This document shows, piece by piece, positions 46,991 to 55,768 of a stretch of 64,000 nt of DNA. Position 1 is the first letter of the stretch; each line of letters begins with the position of its first letter. The position numbers and the translations under genes are program-made. The DNA comes from Catenovulum maritimum (GTDB lineage: Bacteria > Pseudomonadota > Gammaproteobacteria > Enterobacterales > Alteromonadaceae), in NCBI RefSeq assembly GCF_001050375.1, contig NZ_KQ130495.1, positions 1 through 64,000 of the forward strand, written 5' to 3'. The notes under the pieces were generated by a model that saw nothing but the letters and a program-made list of their open reading frames with translations, was not told the origin of the DNA and ran no database searches.

Positions 46991-47506
46991 ATGCCGATTT
47001 CCTCACACCACGTAGCTAAATTACTCGTTAACCGTATTTTATTAGGCTGGGTGACAAACTTTTCTATTGTTTTAATTTGTTTACAAATTATTCTTCAATT
47101 TAACGCGTTTTATCAATATGAAGATTTTACCAAGAAACTTGAGCTATATTGGCTGCAGGAGGAAGGGATCGCTATTCTACTAATTTGTTTCGGTGTTGTG
47201 TTGGAAGGTCGTGAAATCTTATTGAAACGGTTCGCGTCTAAAAAACAACTCGATATTCAACATGATACCAATGAAGCTTGTGAATATTATGGACTAATGC
47301 TGTTGATTATTGGCTTGGTGATTGAGGTTTTTGCCGTTTTTGCTCATTTAATCGATCTTCACCCAATATTTAATTTTTATAGTCAGGTTTGTATAACTAT
47401 GCCACTGAATTTATATAGTGTGTATTTATTGATAGGCTTGAGTATGGCCTTGTATAAAAGCCATTGGATTAAGCTTATACAGCTTTGGGCTGTGAGAAGC
47501 CGGTAG
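46991..47506 (+). CDS. Hypothetical inner-membrane protein
   Basis: A 171-residue protein with four predicted membrane segments (about 16-38, 55-73, 98-120, 135-155) and short charged loops. I do not recognise the family and see no catalytic motif. It stands alone between the gsp terminator and convergent prsR. Confidence 0.65.
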   Translation: MPISSHHVAKLLVNRILLGWVTNFSIVLICLQIILQFNAFYQYEDFTKKLELYWLQEEGIAILLICFGVVLEGREILLKRFASKKQLDIQHDTNEACEYYGLMLLIIGLVIEVFAVFAHLIDLHPIFNFYSQVCITMPLNLYSVYLLIGLSMALYKSHWIKLIQLWAVRSR

Positions 47507-47513
47507 AAAGTAA

Positions 47514-47534
47514 GCACCAGTCATAAACTGGTGC
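47514..47534. terminator. Hairpin between convergent membrane-protein gene and prsR
   Basis: GCACCAGT-CATAA-ACTGGTGC is a perfect 8-bp stem in the 53-base gap between two convergent stops. The tails are only moderately T-rich, so it is a weak bidirectional terminator at best. Confidence 0.5.
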
Positions 47535-47559
47535 ATAATTTATGCTTAGAAGGGATTGG

Positions 47560-48918
47560 TTAAGATTTTATATCTGTCATTTCATACTTATCAAGTAGCG
47601 AATATAGCGTCGGCCTAGTTACGCCGAGTAACTCTGCTGTTCTTGAAATATTCTTCTCAGACAAATTATAGGCATGGCGAATTGCAGCCGTTTCTGCTTT
47701 CTCTCTCACTTCTCTTAAATTTAAAGAAGTAAATTCAGGTGTTGGCGTATCGCTTGCTACAAAGAGGCCTAAATCATCTGCGGTAATAAAGGGGGTATCT
47801 GCCATAACCACAGCTGTTTTGAGCTTGTTTTGCAGTTCTCGAATATTACCTGGCCACTTGTGTCCAGCTAACGCTGCTTTAGCGTCGTCACTAAAACCGC
47901 GAATTGATTTATTAAATTGATCGTTGTAACTATCTAGGAAAGATTTTGCGAGTAGTAAAACATCATTTCCTCTGTCTCTAAGTGGCGGGATATTGATAAT
48001 TAACTCACTGATCCGATAGAATAAATCTTCTCTGAATGTTTCTTGCGCTGACATGTCTTGTAAGTTTCTATGAGTCGCACAGATAACTCTGATATCGACG
48101 GGAATTTCTTCTCTTCCGCCAACTCGTTCAATCACTCGCTCCTGCAAGAATCGTAACATTTTAGCTTGCAAAGCGATTGGCATATCACCTATTTCATCTA
48201 AAAATAAAGTGCCGCTTTGTGCCGTCTCAATTTTCCCTTTAGTTGTTTTATTTGCACCCGTGAAAGCGCCTTTTTCATAACCAAATAGTTCAGATTCAAG
48301 TAAGTTCTCAGGTATCGACGCACAGTTTATTGCGACGAATGCTTTATTCGCTCTGTCACTTGAATTATGAATTGCTCGGGCAAAAACTTCTTTACCCGTA
48401 CCACTTTCACCAAGTAATAAAGTTGTTATTTCGGTTTTTGCTATTTTCTCAGCTCTTTTCGCTGCGGCTAAAATAGAATCACTATTACCTATAATAGTGC
48501 CCATAGCAGCATCGGTTTTTGATAAGCGACGATTCTCTTGTTCAAGTTCGACTAAATTGAAGGCGCGGGCAATGATGGTATTTAAAGTATCAACATCGAC
48601 AGGCTTTTGATAAAAGTCGTATGCCCCGAGTTCAACTGACTTCAACGCATTTTCTTTATCTGTATTCCCTGTTAGCACGATAACTTTTGTTTTCGGTGCT
48701 AGTGACAATATCTCAGTGAGAGCGGCTATTCCTTCTGATGCATTTGCCGCGTCAGGTGGTAAACCTAAATCAAGTGTAACCACTTCAGGTTCAAACCTTC
48801 TTAATTGAGTGATTGCACTTTGCCTGTCATCTGCAAAAATTATTTCGTAGTCGGATAAACCCCATTTTAATTGTTTTTGGATGCCTTTATCGTCATCCAC
48901 TACGAGTAACTTAGCCAT
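47560..48918 (-). CDS. prsR: PEP-CTERM-associated sigma-54 response regulator PrsR
   Basis: A 452-residue NtrC-type activator. The receiver domain has phospho-acceptor Asp50 (VVTLDLGLP) and Lys105. The AAA+ domain has Walker A GESGTGKE (170-177) and the sigma-54 contact loop GAFTGA (217-222). A C-terminal Fis-type helix-turn-helix lies at about 424-448. Its pairing with prsK identifies it as the regulator that accompanies exosortase/PEP-CTERM systems. It should bind enhancer-like sites and activate sigma-54 promoters. Dyads at 51064 and 59163, with -24/-12 promoters downstream of them, are the best candidates. Confidence 0.93.
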   Translation of the reverse strand: MAKLLVVDDDKGIQKQLKWGLSDYEIIFADDRQSAITQLRRFEPEVVTLDLGLPPDAANASEGIAALTEILSLAPKTKVIVLTGNTDKENALKSVELGAYDFYQKPVDVDTLNTIIARAFNLVELEQENRRLSKTDAAMGTIIGNSDSILAAAKRAEKIAKTEITTLLLGESGTGKEVFARAIHNSSDRANKAFVAINCASIPENLLESELFGYEKGAFTGANKTTKGKIETAQSGTLFLDEIGDMPIALQAKMLRFLQERVIERVGGREEIPVDIRVICATHRNLQDMSAQETFREDLFYRISELIINIPPLRDRGNDVLLLAKSFLDSYNDQFNKSIRGFSDDAKAALAGHKWPGNIRELQNKLKTAVVMADTPFITADDLGLFVASDTPTPEFTSLNLREVREKAETAAIRHAYNLSEKNISRTAELLGVTRPTLYSLLDKYEMTDIKS

Positions 48919-48942
48919 TACGAGTCCTTGAATTTTCTTGGT

Positions 48943-50991
48943 TTAATTGATTGGCAATTGAATTGTAAAACGTGTGCCGACATCTTCGACTGAATCAACT
49001 TTGAGATGTCCGCCTGCTTGCTCAACATAGAGCTGAGCATCATAGGCACCTATGCCCATTCCTGCATTTCCTTTCGTTGTTACAAAAGGTTTAAATAGCT
49101 TATCACGAATAAACTCACTCGACATGCCACAACCATTATCTTTTAGTTCAATAATTAAATTATTTTCACTTCTATTGATCGAAATACTGACTTCACCGTC
49201 GTCAGGTGTCGCTTGTTGGGCATTATCTATCAAGTGGTACATGATATTTGAGAATTTTTCACTATCTAGAGATAATTCCACTGTCTCAAGTTCGATTACC
49301 TTAGGTTTAGGTAAAATATTGAGGCACTTATCTTTGATTAACTGCCTAAGTAAATCACCAATGTTAAGTTTATTGACACTGATATTCTCTTCTACGGATT
49401 TATTCATCAACTGAGACAACATTTTTTCCATTCGTTGTTTGGTATATCCTAATGTCTCAAAAGTATCGTCGATAAAATCTGGATTATGTTTATGTTTTTC
49501 CGCATTCGATAAAATCATATCGACTTGGGAGAGCACATTTTTTAAATCGTGAATGACAAATGCAGACATGCGGCTGAAAGCGGCAAACTGGGCATTTTCT
49601 GTGATTAATTGCATTGCCTCATGCTGAAAAATGTAATGTCCTACTTGATTCGTCACAACTGTCATATAGTCTCTTATTTCCCAATTAAAGATGAGTTGTT
49701 CACCACTCAAGTTGTTGAGACATACAACCCCCCATAATTCGGCTTCTTGGTATATTGGGATAATTACGTGATATGAGCAGGATTCAATTAATTCGTACGA
49801 AATATGCAGTCCTGGATAATTTTGACTATTTGATTGGTAGTCTTTTAAATCGACGATCCAATGTTTCTTTTGAATAAATGGAATGACTAAGTCTAAAACT
49901 TGATCACAGCTAGAATTTGCCGGGATGTTTTTATATTGCTCTGTTGTTTTGGGGTAATGATAAGAAGCTAATTCTGGTGTGCCTTTTTTCAGTTTTATCA
50001 GCATGCCAGAGTCGTACTCTGTCGAGTATAAGAATGCCTGTAAGCTTCTGTCGTAAAAATTATTGTCCTCGTCCAATGGCAAGTTGAGTAAGTTAGTTAG
50101 ATTTAACCATCTAACACGATAATCAAATTGATTGGCAAAGAAGTTTTTCTCTAAAAAAACTTTAAAATTACGCTTTAAAGTTTCGGAAATAAATAGTGCA
50201 AAGAGGATAGTGAAGGCCAAAGCGATAAAGATGCTTTGAATCATTCCTGTCCATTGTGATTCTATACTTTTGATATAAAAACCGACTATAGCCATTAAGC
50301 ATAAATAAAATCCTGCAGCAATCAGTAAACTACTTTGAAATACCATTTCTCTGGATATGTAAACCTTAATGCCTAAAGATTTACTTCGCTTCACAGACCA
50401 GAGTAAAAGAGGCACTAAGGCTGTATGTAAGTAACCCCTTGCTAACCACATGTCGTTGTTTATCTGAATAACTAAGCTTGCATCTGCAAAAACAATGAAA
50501 TCAAAAATTAATAGCGTCCCCAACCCTAAAATAAGTGGTTTTAAACCCCAGAGTTCCTCCGCTGCTCGGCGGTATAAAATCTCTAAAAATATCAGGGCAG
50601 CAACCGTCAGTGCCAAATAGCCGATGAAGAATAATGCTGGTGAAATAATGTTGTAATGTGAAAAAAGAGGAATACAGATAGCAACTAAACTTATTCCTAA
50701 GGTGTATTGGTTTGTTAATAACGTTTTCGCTGTTGCTGTTTTATTGAGCATACTAAATAAAAGTATGCAGGTTATTGCTATTCGAATACTTTCAGCCCAA
50801 TTTACAATAGTTTCATTTATCAAAGAAAACTCAGCTAATAAATGAGTTGCGCCCCAAATTAAACTAGCAGAAGAGAATAAGATAAATACTCTATGAGGGA
50901 GGTTTTTGTTTTTACCGATACAACTCAGTAAAGTTAAAGCTAAATAAGCTATAGTTGCGAGCAAAAAGCCGAGCCAGGTAAGTATGTCCAT
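48943..50991 (-). CDS. prsK: PEP-CTERM-associated sensor histidine kinase PrsK
   Basis: A 682-residue inner-membrane kinase. The N-terminal half has about nine hydrophobic segments (1-265), followed by a GAF-like domain (about 320-455). The phospho-acceptor is His481 (VIHDLKNVLSQ), and a HATPase domain (about 570-680; DNGCGMS) ends the protein. The HDLKN box is typical of PrsK. It lies 24 bases upstream of prsR and is its cognate kinase. The sensed signal is unknown. The intergenic region upstream is shared with the divergent Tat-protein operon. Confidence 0.93.
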   Translation of the reverse strand: MDILTWLGFLLATIAYLALTLLSCIGKNKNLPHRVFILFSSASLIWGATHLLAEFSLINETIVNWAESIRIAITCILLFSMLNKTATAKTLLTNQYTLGISLVAICIPLFSHYNIISPALFFIGYLALTVAALIFLEILYRRAAEELWGLKPLILGLGTLLIFDFIVFADASLVIQINNDMWLARGYLHTALVPLLLWSVKRSKSLGIKVYISREMVFQSSLLIAAGFYLCLMAIVGFYIKSIESQWTGMIQSIFIALAFTILFALFISETLKRNFKVFLEKNFFANQFDYRVRWLNLTNLLNLPLDEDNNFYDRSLQAFLYSTEYDSGMLIKLKKGTPELASYHYPKTTEQYKNIPANSSCDQVLDLVIPFIQKKHWIVDLKDYQSNSQNYPGLHISYELIESCSYHVIIPIYQEAELWGVVCLNNLSGEQLIFNWEIRDYMTVVTNQVGHYIFQHEAMQLITENAQFAAFSRMSAFVIHDLKNVLSQVDMILSNAEKHKHNPDFIDDTFETLGYTKQRMEKMLSQLMNKSVEENISVNKLNIGDLLRQLIKDKCLNILPKPKVIELETVELSLDSEKFSNIMYHLIDNAQQATPDDGEVSISINRSENNLIIELKDNGCGMSSEFIRDKLFKPFVTTKGNAGMGIGAYDAQLYVEQAGGHLKVDSVEDVGTRFTIQLPIN

Positions 50992-51063
50992 GTTATTATT
51001 CTTGATTATTTATTTGATTCGTTCACAATATTACTCAATTGACACGCTTAAGCATATTAAAAC

Positions 51064-51080
51064 TGTCTACTTTTTTTACA
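51064..51080. promoter_or_regulatory. Candidate PrsR enhancer site, TGT-N11-ACA dyad
   Basis: TGTCTACTTTTTTTACA shares its TGTC start, T-rich core and TTTTTTACA end with sites at 59163-59179 and 60418-60434. It lies about 80 bp upstream of a -24/-12 promoter, which suits binding of a Fis-type sigma-54 activator such as PrsR. It sits between prsK and the Tat-protein gene and could serve both. Confidence 0.6.
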
Positions 51081-51141
51081 ATAAAAAAAAATAGATGTTT
51101 TATCAGTATAAAAGTTCAATAATAACAAATACTTGTTCTTG

Positions 51142-51158
51142 TTGGTGCGTATCTTGCT
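51142..51158 (+). promoter_or_regulatory. Sigma-54 (-24/-12) promoter of the Tat/PqqD/HprK/NTase operon
   Basis: TTGGTGCGTATCTTGCT has GG (51144-51145) and GC (51156-51157) separated by exactly 10 bases, with TTGG and TTGC contexts close to the sigma-54 consensus. Transcription would begin near 51169, about 70 bases before the chosen start codon. Confidence 0.65.
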
Positions 51159-51236
51159 TTTGTTCATGTATATAGTATAAATTTGCTTAAGCTGTAAATG
51201 TCTTTGACAAATTACAGTTTTTAAATGGAGACTGAG

Positions 51237-51962
51237 ATGTCTAATAAAACAATTCAAAGTAACTCAAGTAATCCTCGCCGTAGCTTTATTAAAAAAGGGG
51301 CGCTTGGTGCAGCCTTAGTTACCACTATCAGTAGTAAATCAGCTTGGGGTAGTGTTACTAGCTGTACTGTATCAGGAACACTCTCAGGCAACTTATCTAA
51401 TACACATGATTTCTCTGCTTGTCAGTTAAAAGGTTATAGCCATGGGAGTTGGAGCAAACCGCATGGTAACGGAAAGGCTAGATGGGATTTTATTAAACAA
51501 AATACCAGCCCTAAAGTGAAACCAACGCATCCAATTCAAAATATCTTAGGTACAGGTTTGAACGGTATTGATGATGACGCTGAAATACTTATGTTCTTGA
51601 AAGATAAGAAAATTAAGCATATGGGTGATAATGAAAAAACTAGGTTAAACATCACGCAGACTAACGAAAATAAGAATACAAAATATTCAGAGTTGGTACT
51701 GGATAATAAAAATGATGCAGGTATTTGGAGGCAGAGAATTACAGCTGCTTTAAATGCATTTTTATTCTACACTATGAAGAAAGTATACGAAGCAGATAAT
51801 AATGCAAACTTTTCAAACATTGTTGCTTCGGATTTCTTTTATGAAATAAGAAGTGAGTTACCAGGCGCGAACTCTGAAGATCATTTAGAGGCTACTATTT
51901 TATGGATTTTAGCGTCAAATGACGAGAGTGAAATTATGGGTGGGTCTGATTGGGCTTATTAA
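51237..51962 (+). CDS. Twin-arginine-signal protein of unknown function
   Basis: The protein starts with a Tat-like signal (NPRRSFIKKGALGAALVTT, about residues 11-29 from this start) and would be exported folded. The remaining ~200 residues have no family I recognise. Cysteines occur only in the TSCTVSG and FSACQLKG segments. The C-terminus is acidic and ends GGSDWAY. The start at 51237 has GGAG 6 bases upstream. The frame also has an ATG at 51225, but that ATG overlaps the ribosome site. It is the first gene of the operon with the PqqD-like, HprK-like and nucleotidyltransferase genes, so it may be their substrate. That is inference. Confidence 0.75.
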   Translation: MSNKTIQSNSSNPRRSFIKKGALGAALVTTISSKSAWGSVTSCTVSGTLSGNLSNTHDFSACQLKGYSHGSWSKPHGNGKARWDFIKQNTSPKVKPTHPIQNILGTGLNGIDDDAEILMFLKDKKIKHMGDNEKTRLNITQTNENKNTKYSELVLDNKNDAGIWRQRITAALNAFLFYTMKKVYEADNNANFSNIVASDFFYEIRSELPGANSEDHLEATILWILASNDESEIMGGSDWAY

Positions 51963-51979
51963 TTAATCTAGCTCTTTAA

Positions 51980-52234
51980 ATGTATTTAAAATTAAGCCAT
52001 GCACTAATTTACTCTAAATTAGGAGAAAGCATGGCTGTATATAATAAATTAACCGATGATACACATATTATCGGTTTTCCTTATTCTAGTGTGTTGAGTG
52101 GGTTAAATAACTCAATTGATACATTCGATGATCTGAACGAATTTTTATCTACTAACTTTTCAATTGAAGAGTCAACTGAAAATTTAATCATGCATTTAGA
52201 AAAGCTCGGTGTAATTGTTGTGGTGCCAAGTTGA
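51980..52234 (+). CDS. PqqD-like peptide-binding protein (HPr-rel-A system)
   Basis: An 84-residue PqqD-related protein, of the winged-helix fold that in RiPP pathways binds leader peptides. The start at 51980 is kept because LKLSHALIYSKLGESMAVYN-like residues belong to the family pattern before the THIIGF segment. A strong ribosome site (AGGAG at 52021) before an internal ATG at 52031 could also give a 67-residue form. It overlaps the kinase gene by 4 bases, so the two are translationally coupled. It probably presents a peptide or protein substrate to the kinase or nucleotidyltransferase. Confidence 0.8.
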   Translation: MYLKLSHALIYSKLGESMAVYNKLTDDTHIIGFPYSSVLSGLNNSIDTFDDLNEFLSTNFSIEESTENLIMHLEKLGVIVVVPS

Positions 52235-53094
52235 ATTTGTGTCGTTTCACAGTCCAAACTGGACCTTTTTCCTTTTCAATAAATAGTAATATTAGTTACC
52301 TAGTCCAAGAACTTGGCAAAATGTATGAAGGGTTTTCTGAGTGCACTCCTAATCAGTTCATTGACTTTAATATATCAATCCAGCATAGCAAGGGGTTGAG
52401 GCGCATTATCAAACCTCAAGCAAATTTCTTTCTTGATGAGTTTTCCCCATTTAAACCACTTCCTGCTATACAAGCCTACCCAATGTTAGAGTGGGGGATG
52501 AATTGGTGCATGGCCCAGCATGCGCATCATTATTTAATGTTACATGCTGGGGTTGTCGAAAAAAATGGAAAAGCGATAGTGCTACCTGCAACGTCGGGTT
52601 CTGGAAAAAGTACTTTGACAGCTGCACTTGTATTTAATGGGTGGCGACTTTTCTCTGATGAGATTGCATTATTTTCTTTGAAAGATGAATTGCTCTATCC
52701 TTGTTCCAGACCAATTAATTTAAAGAATGAATCAATCGAAATAATCAAAAATTACATTCCAGATGCGGTCTTTAGCAATATTGCATTGGATACACATAAA
52801 GGCACAGTGTCTTTATTAAAACCTCCTGCGGATAGTGTGAGGAGAATGCATGAACCAGCACCTTTAGGTATGTATGTTTTTCCCACATACAAAGCAGGAA
52901 GTGCCGCACGTTTAAATACTATTTCACCAGAGCAGGCTTTGCGTAATTTAACTCAACATAGTTTTAATTATCATATTATTGGAAAATCAGGCTTTGAGCT
53001 TTTAGTGAAACAATTACAAACAACGCCTTGCTATGAGTTTCAATATAGTTCATTTGACGATGCAATTGATGTTTTTAATGGTTTGGTCGATTAA
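52231..53094 (+). CDS. HprK-related P-loop kinase (HprK-related kinase A)
   Basis: A 287-residue protein with the HprK-like core: LHAGVVEKNGKAIVLPA leads into a P-loop (TSGSGKST, Lys126), followed by WRLFSDE in place of the HprK GHRLVADD region. It lacks the N-terminal HprK domain and the HPr-specific signature, so HPr is unlikely to be the target. Relatives in lasso-peptide clusters phosphorylate the precursor peptide. Here it is joined to a PqqD-like gene upstream (4-base overlap) and a nucleotidyltransferase downstream (1-base overlap). Confidence 0.85.
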   Translation: MNLCRFTVQTGPFSFSINSNISYLVQELGKMYEGFSECTPNQFIDFNISIQHSKGLRRIIKPQANFFLDEFSPFKPLPAIQAYPMLEWGMNWCMAQHAHHYLMLHAGVVEKNGKAIVLPATSGSGKSTLTAALVFNGWRLFSDEIALFSLKDELLYPCSRPINLKNESIEIIKNYIPDAVFSNIALDTHKGTVSLLKPPADSVRRMHEPAPLGMYVFPTYKAGSAARLNTISPEQALRNLTQHSFNYHIIGKSGFELLVKQLQTTPCYEFQYSSFDDAIDVFNGLVD

Positions 53095-54188
53095 TGTCTA
53101 TATTAATAGCTGTATTGAATGATGCTGAACTTATAAATAACTTTGGTGTTAAAGAGTGGAGTTTACTTAAATTAGAAGCTAAATCTGCTAATTTAGTCGG
53201 GCCATTATTTACTTATTTAAAGTGTAAAGAAAAATCAATACCAGAGTATGTTTCTTGGCACTTTGAATCATCACTGATTATCGCTAATAAACAGCGCAGA
53301 CAAGCTTTAAGAGAAATTAAAGATATAAACCTTTCTTTAGCTGCATTTAAAGATGTTACTTTTCTAAAGGGTGCTGCTTATATAATTCATCACCTTGATT
53401 GTAGTGTAGGGCGGTTGTTTTCTGATATAGATTTACTTGTTAATAAAGCTGAGTTAGCTCAAGTTGAAAGAGCGCTGTATTTTAATGGCTGGCTACAGAC
53501 TGAAGTTGAAGATTACGATGAAAAGTATTATCGCGAATGGATGCATGAGATCCCACCTATGCAGCATGTAAGCAGAGGAACTGTGTTGGATGTTCACCAT
53601 AATATATTGCCGAAAACCAACCAACTATGTTTAAGCCCTTCACTTTTTGAATTTGAAGATGTTGATCTAGAAGATATTGGTCGAATTAAAACATTATCTA
53701 AAAATGATATGTTTATACATTGTGCTGTTCATCTGTTTACTGAGAGTGAGTTTCATAATGGGCTTAGAGACCTATGGGATTTACACTGTATGATTATACA
53801 ATTTTCAAAAGAAAAAAGTTGTTTTATTGATGATGTTTACACACGTTCATGTGAGTTAGGTTTAGAGTCTTACGTATTACTTGCCTTTAGATATACTAAT
53901 AAAGTTTTTTTTACTCCATTAAATAATGATATTAGAAATGTATTGGATAATGAGAGATTTATACAAAAATTTTGTTGGGATTTCGCATTTTTAAATATAT
54001 TTAAACCAGATGCTAAAGCTTGTCGAACTTGGAAAACACCTATTGCAACGTTTTTAACTTATTGGCGCGGTCACTTAATTCGTATGCCATTACGCTTGTT
54101 AGCTCCCCATTTAATGCGTAAGTTATGGATGCAATTTAGAGATGCTTTAGATAAGACTCCTAAAGAAGAAGCACAGAATTTACCTTAA
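53094..54188 (+). CDS. Nucleotidyltransferase (NTP_transf_5-like)
   Basis: A 364-residue protein with the nucleotidyltransferase core LKGAAYIIHH, then GRLFSDIDLLV (the two metal-binding aspartates) and a third acid in VLDVHHN. This is the family annotated as uncharacterised nucleotidyltransferases, also found near lasso-peptide kinases. It could transfer a nucleotide to a protein, peptide or small molecule. It overlaps the kinase gene by one base (TAATG) and ends at the stop of the convergent protease gene. Confidence 0.82.
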   Translation: MSILIAVLNDAELINNFGVKEWSLLKLEAKSANLVGPLFTYLKCKEKSIPEYVSWHFESSLIIANKQRRQALREIKDINLSLAAFKDVTFLKGAAYIIHHLDCSVGRLFSDIDLLVNKAELAQVERALYFNGWLQTEVEDYDEKYYREWMHEIPPMQHVSRGTVLDVHHNILPKTNQLCLSPSLFEFEDVDLEDIGRIKTLSKNDMFIHCAVHLFTESEFHNGLRDLWDLHCMIIQFSKEKSCFIDDVYTRSCELGLESYVLLAFRYTNKVFFTPLNNDIRNVLDNERFIQKFCWDFAFLNIFKPDAKACRTWKTPIATFLTYWRGHLIRMPLRLLAPHLMRKLWMQFRDALDKTPKEEAQNLP

Positions 54189-54941
54189 TTATAACTTTTC
54201 GATTAACTCATTTAAATATTTGATTGGTATAGCATAAGTAATTGCACTGGGATCACTTAATACAGATTCTTTAGTTTCTTTTACAAATACCTTGTTAACG
54301 ATTGCAATGACTTCACCTGTGTCATGTAAATATACAGCACTGCCGCTGTTTCCTGGGTAGGCAGTAGCATCTAACTGATAAGTATAAAATGGGTTTCTAA
54401 GTCTTTTTAATGCCGCTATGGTTAACTGGTTACTATTAGATGAAGGCGTTACCACAGGCGTTTTAGCCGAAATAATACCTCTGTGAGTCACAGGGTATAA
54501 GCCTAATACAGCACCGATTGGAAATCCAGTAAAGGCAACTTGGGTTCCGTCTGGCTTAAATTCAGTATTGGATAATTTTACAGCCGGTAGTTTACCACTG
54601 ATGATTTTTAGAATGGCGATATCGTGGACTGGATCACTTGAAACTATTTCGACAAAGTAAATTTCTGGTTTATTTCCGATACCAGCAAAGATAACTCGTT
54701 TCTCATTTGCGTTTTCGTCAAGTGAATTACTAACTACATGATAATTGGTCGCTACATGCTGGCCTAGCATAATGACAAATCCAGTACCTTGTAAACTTGC
54801 TCTTGGACTGTTTAATGGGTTATATACGCCAACACCTACAACAGACGGTTTGATTTTTGCTATAGTCTCGACCAAGTTAGCTTTGGCTGTGAAACTGATT
54901 AAAATGATCAGTGTTAAAATAAAAACTAAGCTTTTCTTCAT
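54189..54941 (-). CDS. Periplasmic trypsin-like serine protease
   Basis: A 250-residue protein with a signal peptide (ending near residue 21, TAKA|N). A chymotrypsin fold with the full triad follows: His in ATNYHVV, Asp in VHDIAILKI and Ser in AYPGNSGSAVY. There is no PDZ domain, unlike DegP/DegS. It lies end to end with the nucleotidyltransferase gene and divergent from the YdcF-like gene. Its location in the PEP-CTERM island suggests a role in processing exported proteins, but no substrate is evident. Confidence 0.85.
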   Translation of the reverse strand: MKKSLVFILTLIILISFTAKANLVETIAKIKPSVVGVGVYNPLNSPRASLQGTGFVIMLGQHVATNYHVVSNSLDENANEKRVIFAGIGNKPEIYFVEIVSSDPVHDIAILKIISGKLPAVKLSNTEFKPDGTQVAFTGFPIGAVLGLYPVTHRGIISAKTPVVTPSSNSNQLTIAALKRLRNPFYTYQLDATAYPGNSGSAVYLHDTGEVIAIVNKVFVKETKESVLSDPSAITYAIPIKYLNELIEKL

Positions 54942-54970
54942 AATTAAACTTATCGGATTTGGTTAATTTA

Positions 54971-55756
54971 ATGGATATTTTATTTACAATCAAAAAGGTG
55001 CTTGGTGTTATTATTTCACCTTTCCCAATTTGTTGCTTTATTATTTTTGTAGGCCTTATTATTTTATTTAAAGCAAAAAGGGATTTAAACAAAATTAAGC
55101 GAGCTAAATGCTTTCTGTCTATCGGAATCCTGTTATTGTTGCTTATATCCTCACCTATCGTTTCTTTTCAACTTCTTCGACCAATAGAAACAGTTTACGC
55201 TAAATATCAAGATGTTGAGCAAAGTGTCGATAATATCATAGTGCTGGGGTGCTATAATACAGAGGATGCTTCACTTCCTTTGGTAGCAAACATTAAACCT
55301 TGTTCTTTATACAGAGTCGTTGAGGCAGCTCGGCTTGCTAGAGTATACCCTGAAGCTGAAATTATTTTATCAGGCTGGCAGAAAACAAAAGGTCGGGAAT
55401 ATAGCCACCCAGCTTACATGGCTCAATTATTAATATCTTTAGGCATAGATGAAGAAAGAATCGTTTTAAAAGAAGAAAATAATGATACCTCGGAAGAGGC
55501 AATTAGCTTAAAATCAATAGCAGTTGGTAAATCAAATTTATTAGTAAGCTCTGCGAGCCATTTAAAACGGGCTGTAAAAATATTTGACGCACAGGGAATT
55601 AGTGTAACGCCCGTGCCTGCAGAGTTTTTAGCTAGAGAAGTGGGAGGGAGCTTTCATGCTTTATTACCATCTGGTGATGCGATTAATAACACTCAGCGTG
55701 CATTTTACGAATTATTAGGTAACATTTGGGTATGGATGCTTTCCGTACTAAAATAA
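54971..55756 (+). CDS. YdcF/ElyC-family (DUF218) membrane protein
   Basis: An inner-membrane protein with two N-terminal membrane segments (about 10-32 and 40-65) and a DUF218 domain (IIVLGCYNTEDASL; AEIILSGWQKTKGRE; NNDTSEEAIS). This family includes ElyC/SanA, linked to envelope and polysaccharide precursor integrity. The ATG at 54971 is chosen. A TTG at 54959 would add four residues, and neither site has a strong ribosome motif. It is 12 bases before the patatin gene. Confidence 0.82.
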   Translation: MDILFTIKKVLGVIISPFPICCFIIFVGLIILFKAKRDLNKIKRAKCFLSIGILLLLLISSPIVSFQLLRPIETVYAKYQDVEQSVDNIIVLGCYNTEDASLPLVANIKPCSLYRVVEAARLARVYPEAEIILSGWQKTKGREYSHPAYMAQLLISLGIDEERIVLKEENNDTSEEAISLKSIAVGKSNLLVSSASHLKRAVKIFDAQGISVTPVPAEFLAREVGGSFHALLPSGDAINNTQRAFYELLGNIWVWMLSVLK

Positions 55757-55768
55757 ATTTGGATTTAT

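Noticed and set aside
51057-51257. 66-codon minus-strand frame upstream of prsK
   Set aside because: It covers the enhancer site and sigma-54 promoter, and has no ribosome site or family features.
52031-52234. Shorter PqqD-like protein starting at 52031
   Set aside because: The ribosome site there is strong, but the 17 residues upstream fit the family pattern, so the longer form is preferred.
51237-54188. Lasso-peptide biosynthetic cluster
   Set aside because: PqqD-like, HprK-like and nucleotidyltransferase genes are present, but I see no asparagine-synthetase-like cyclase, no leader protease and no short precursor gene.
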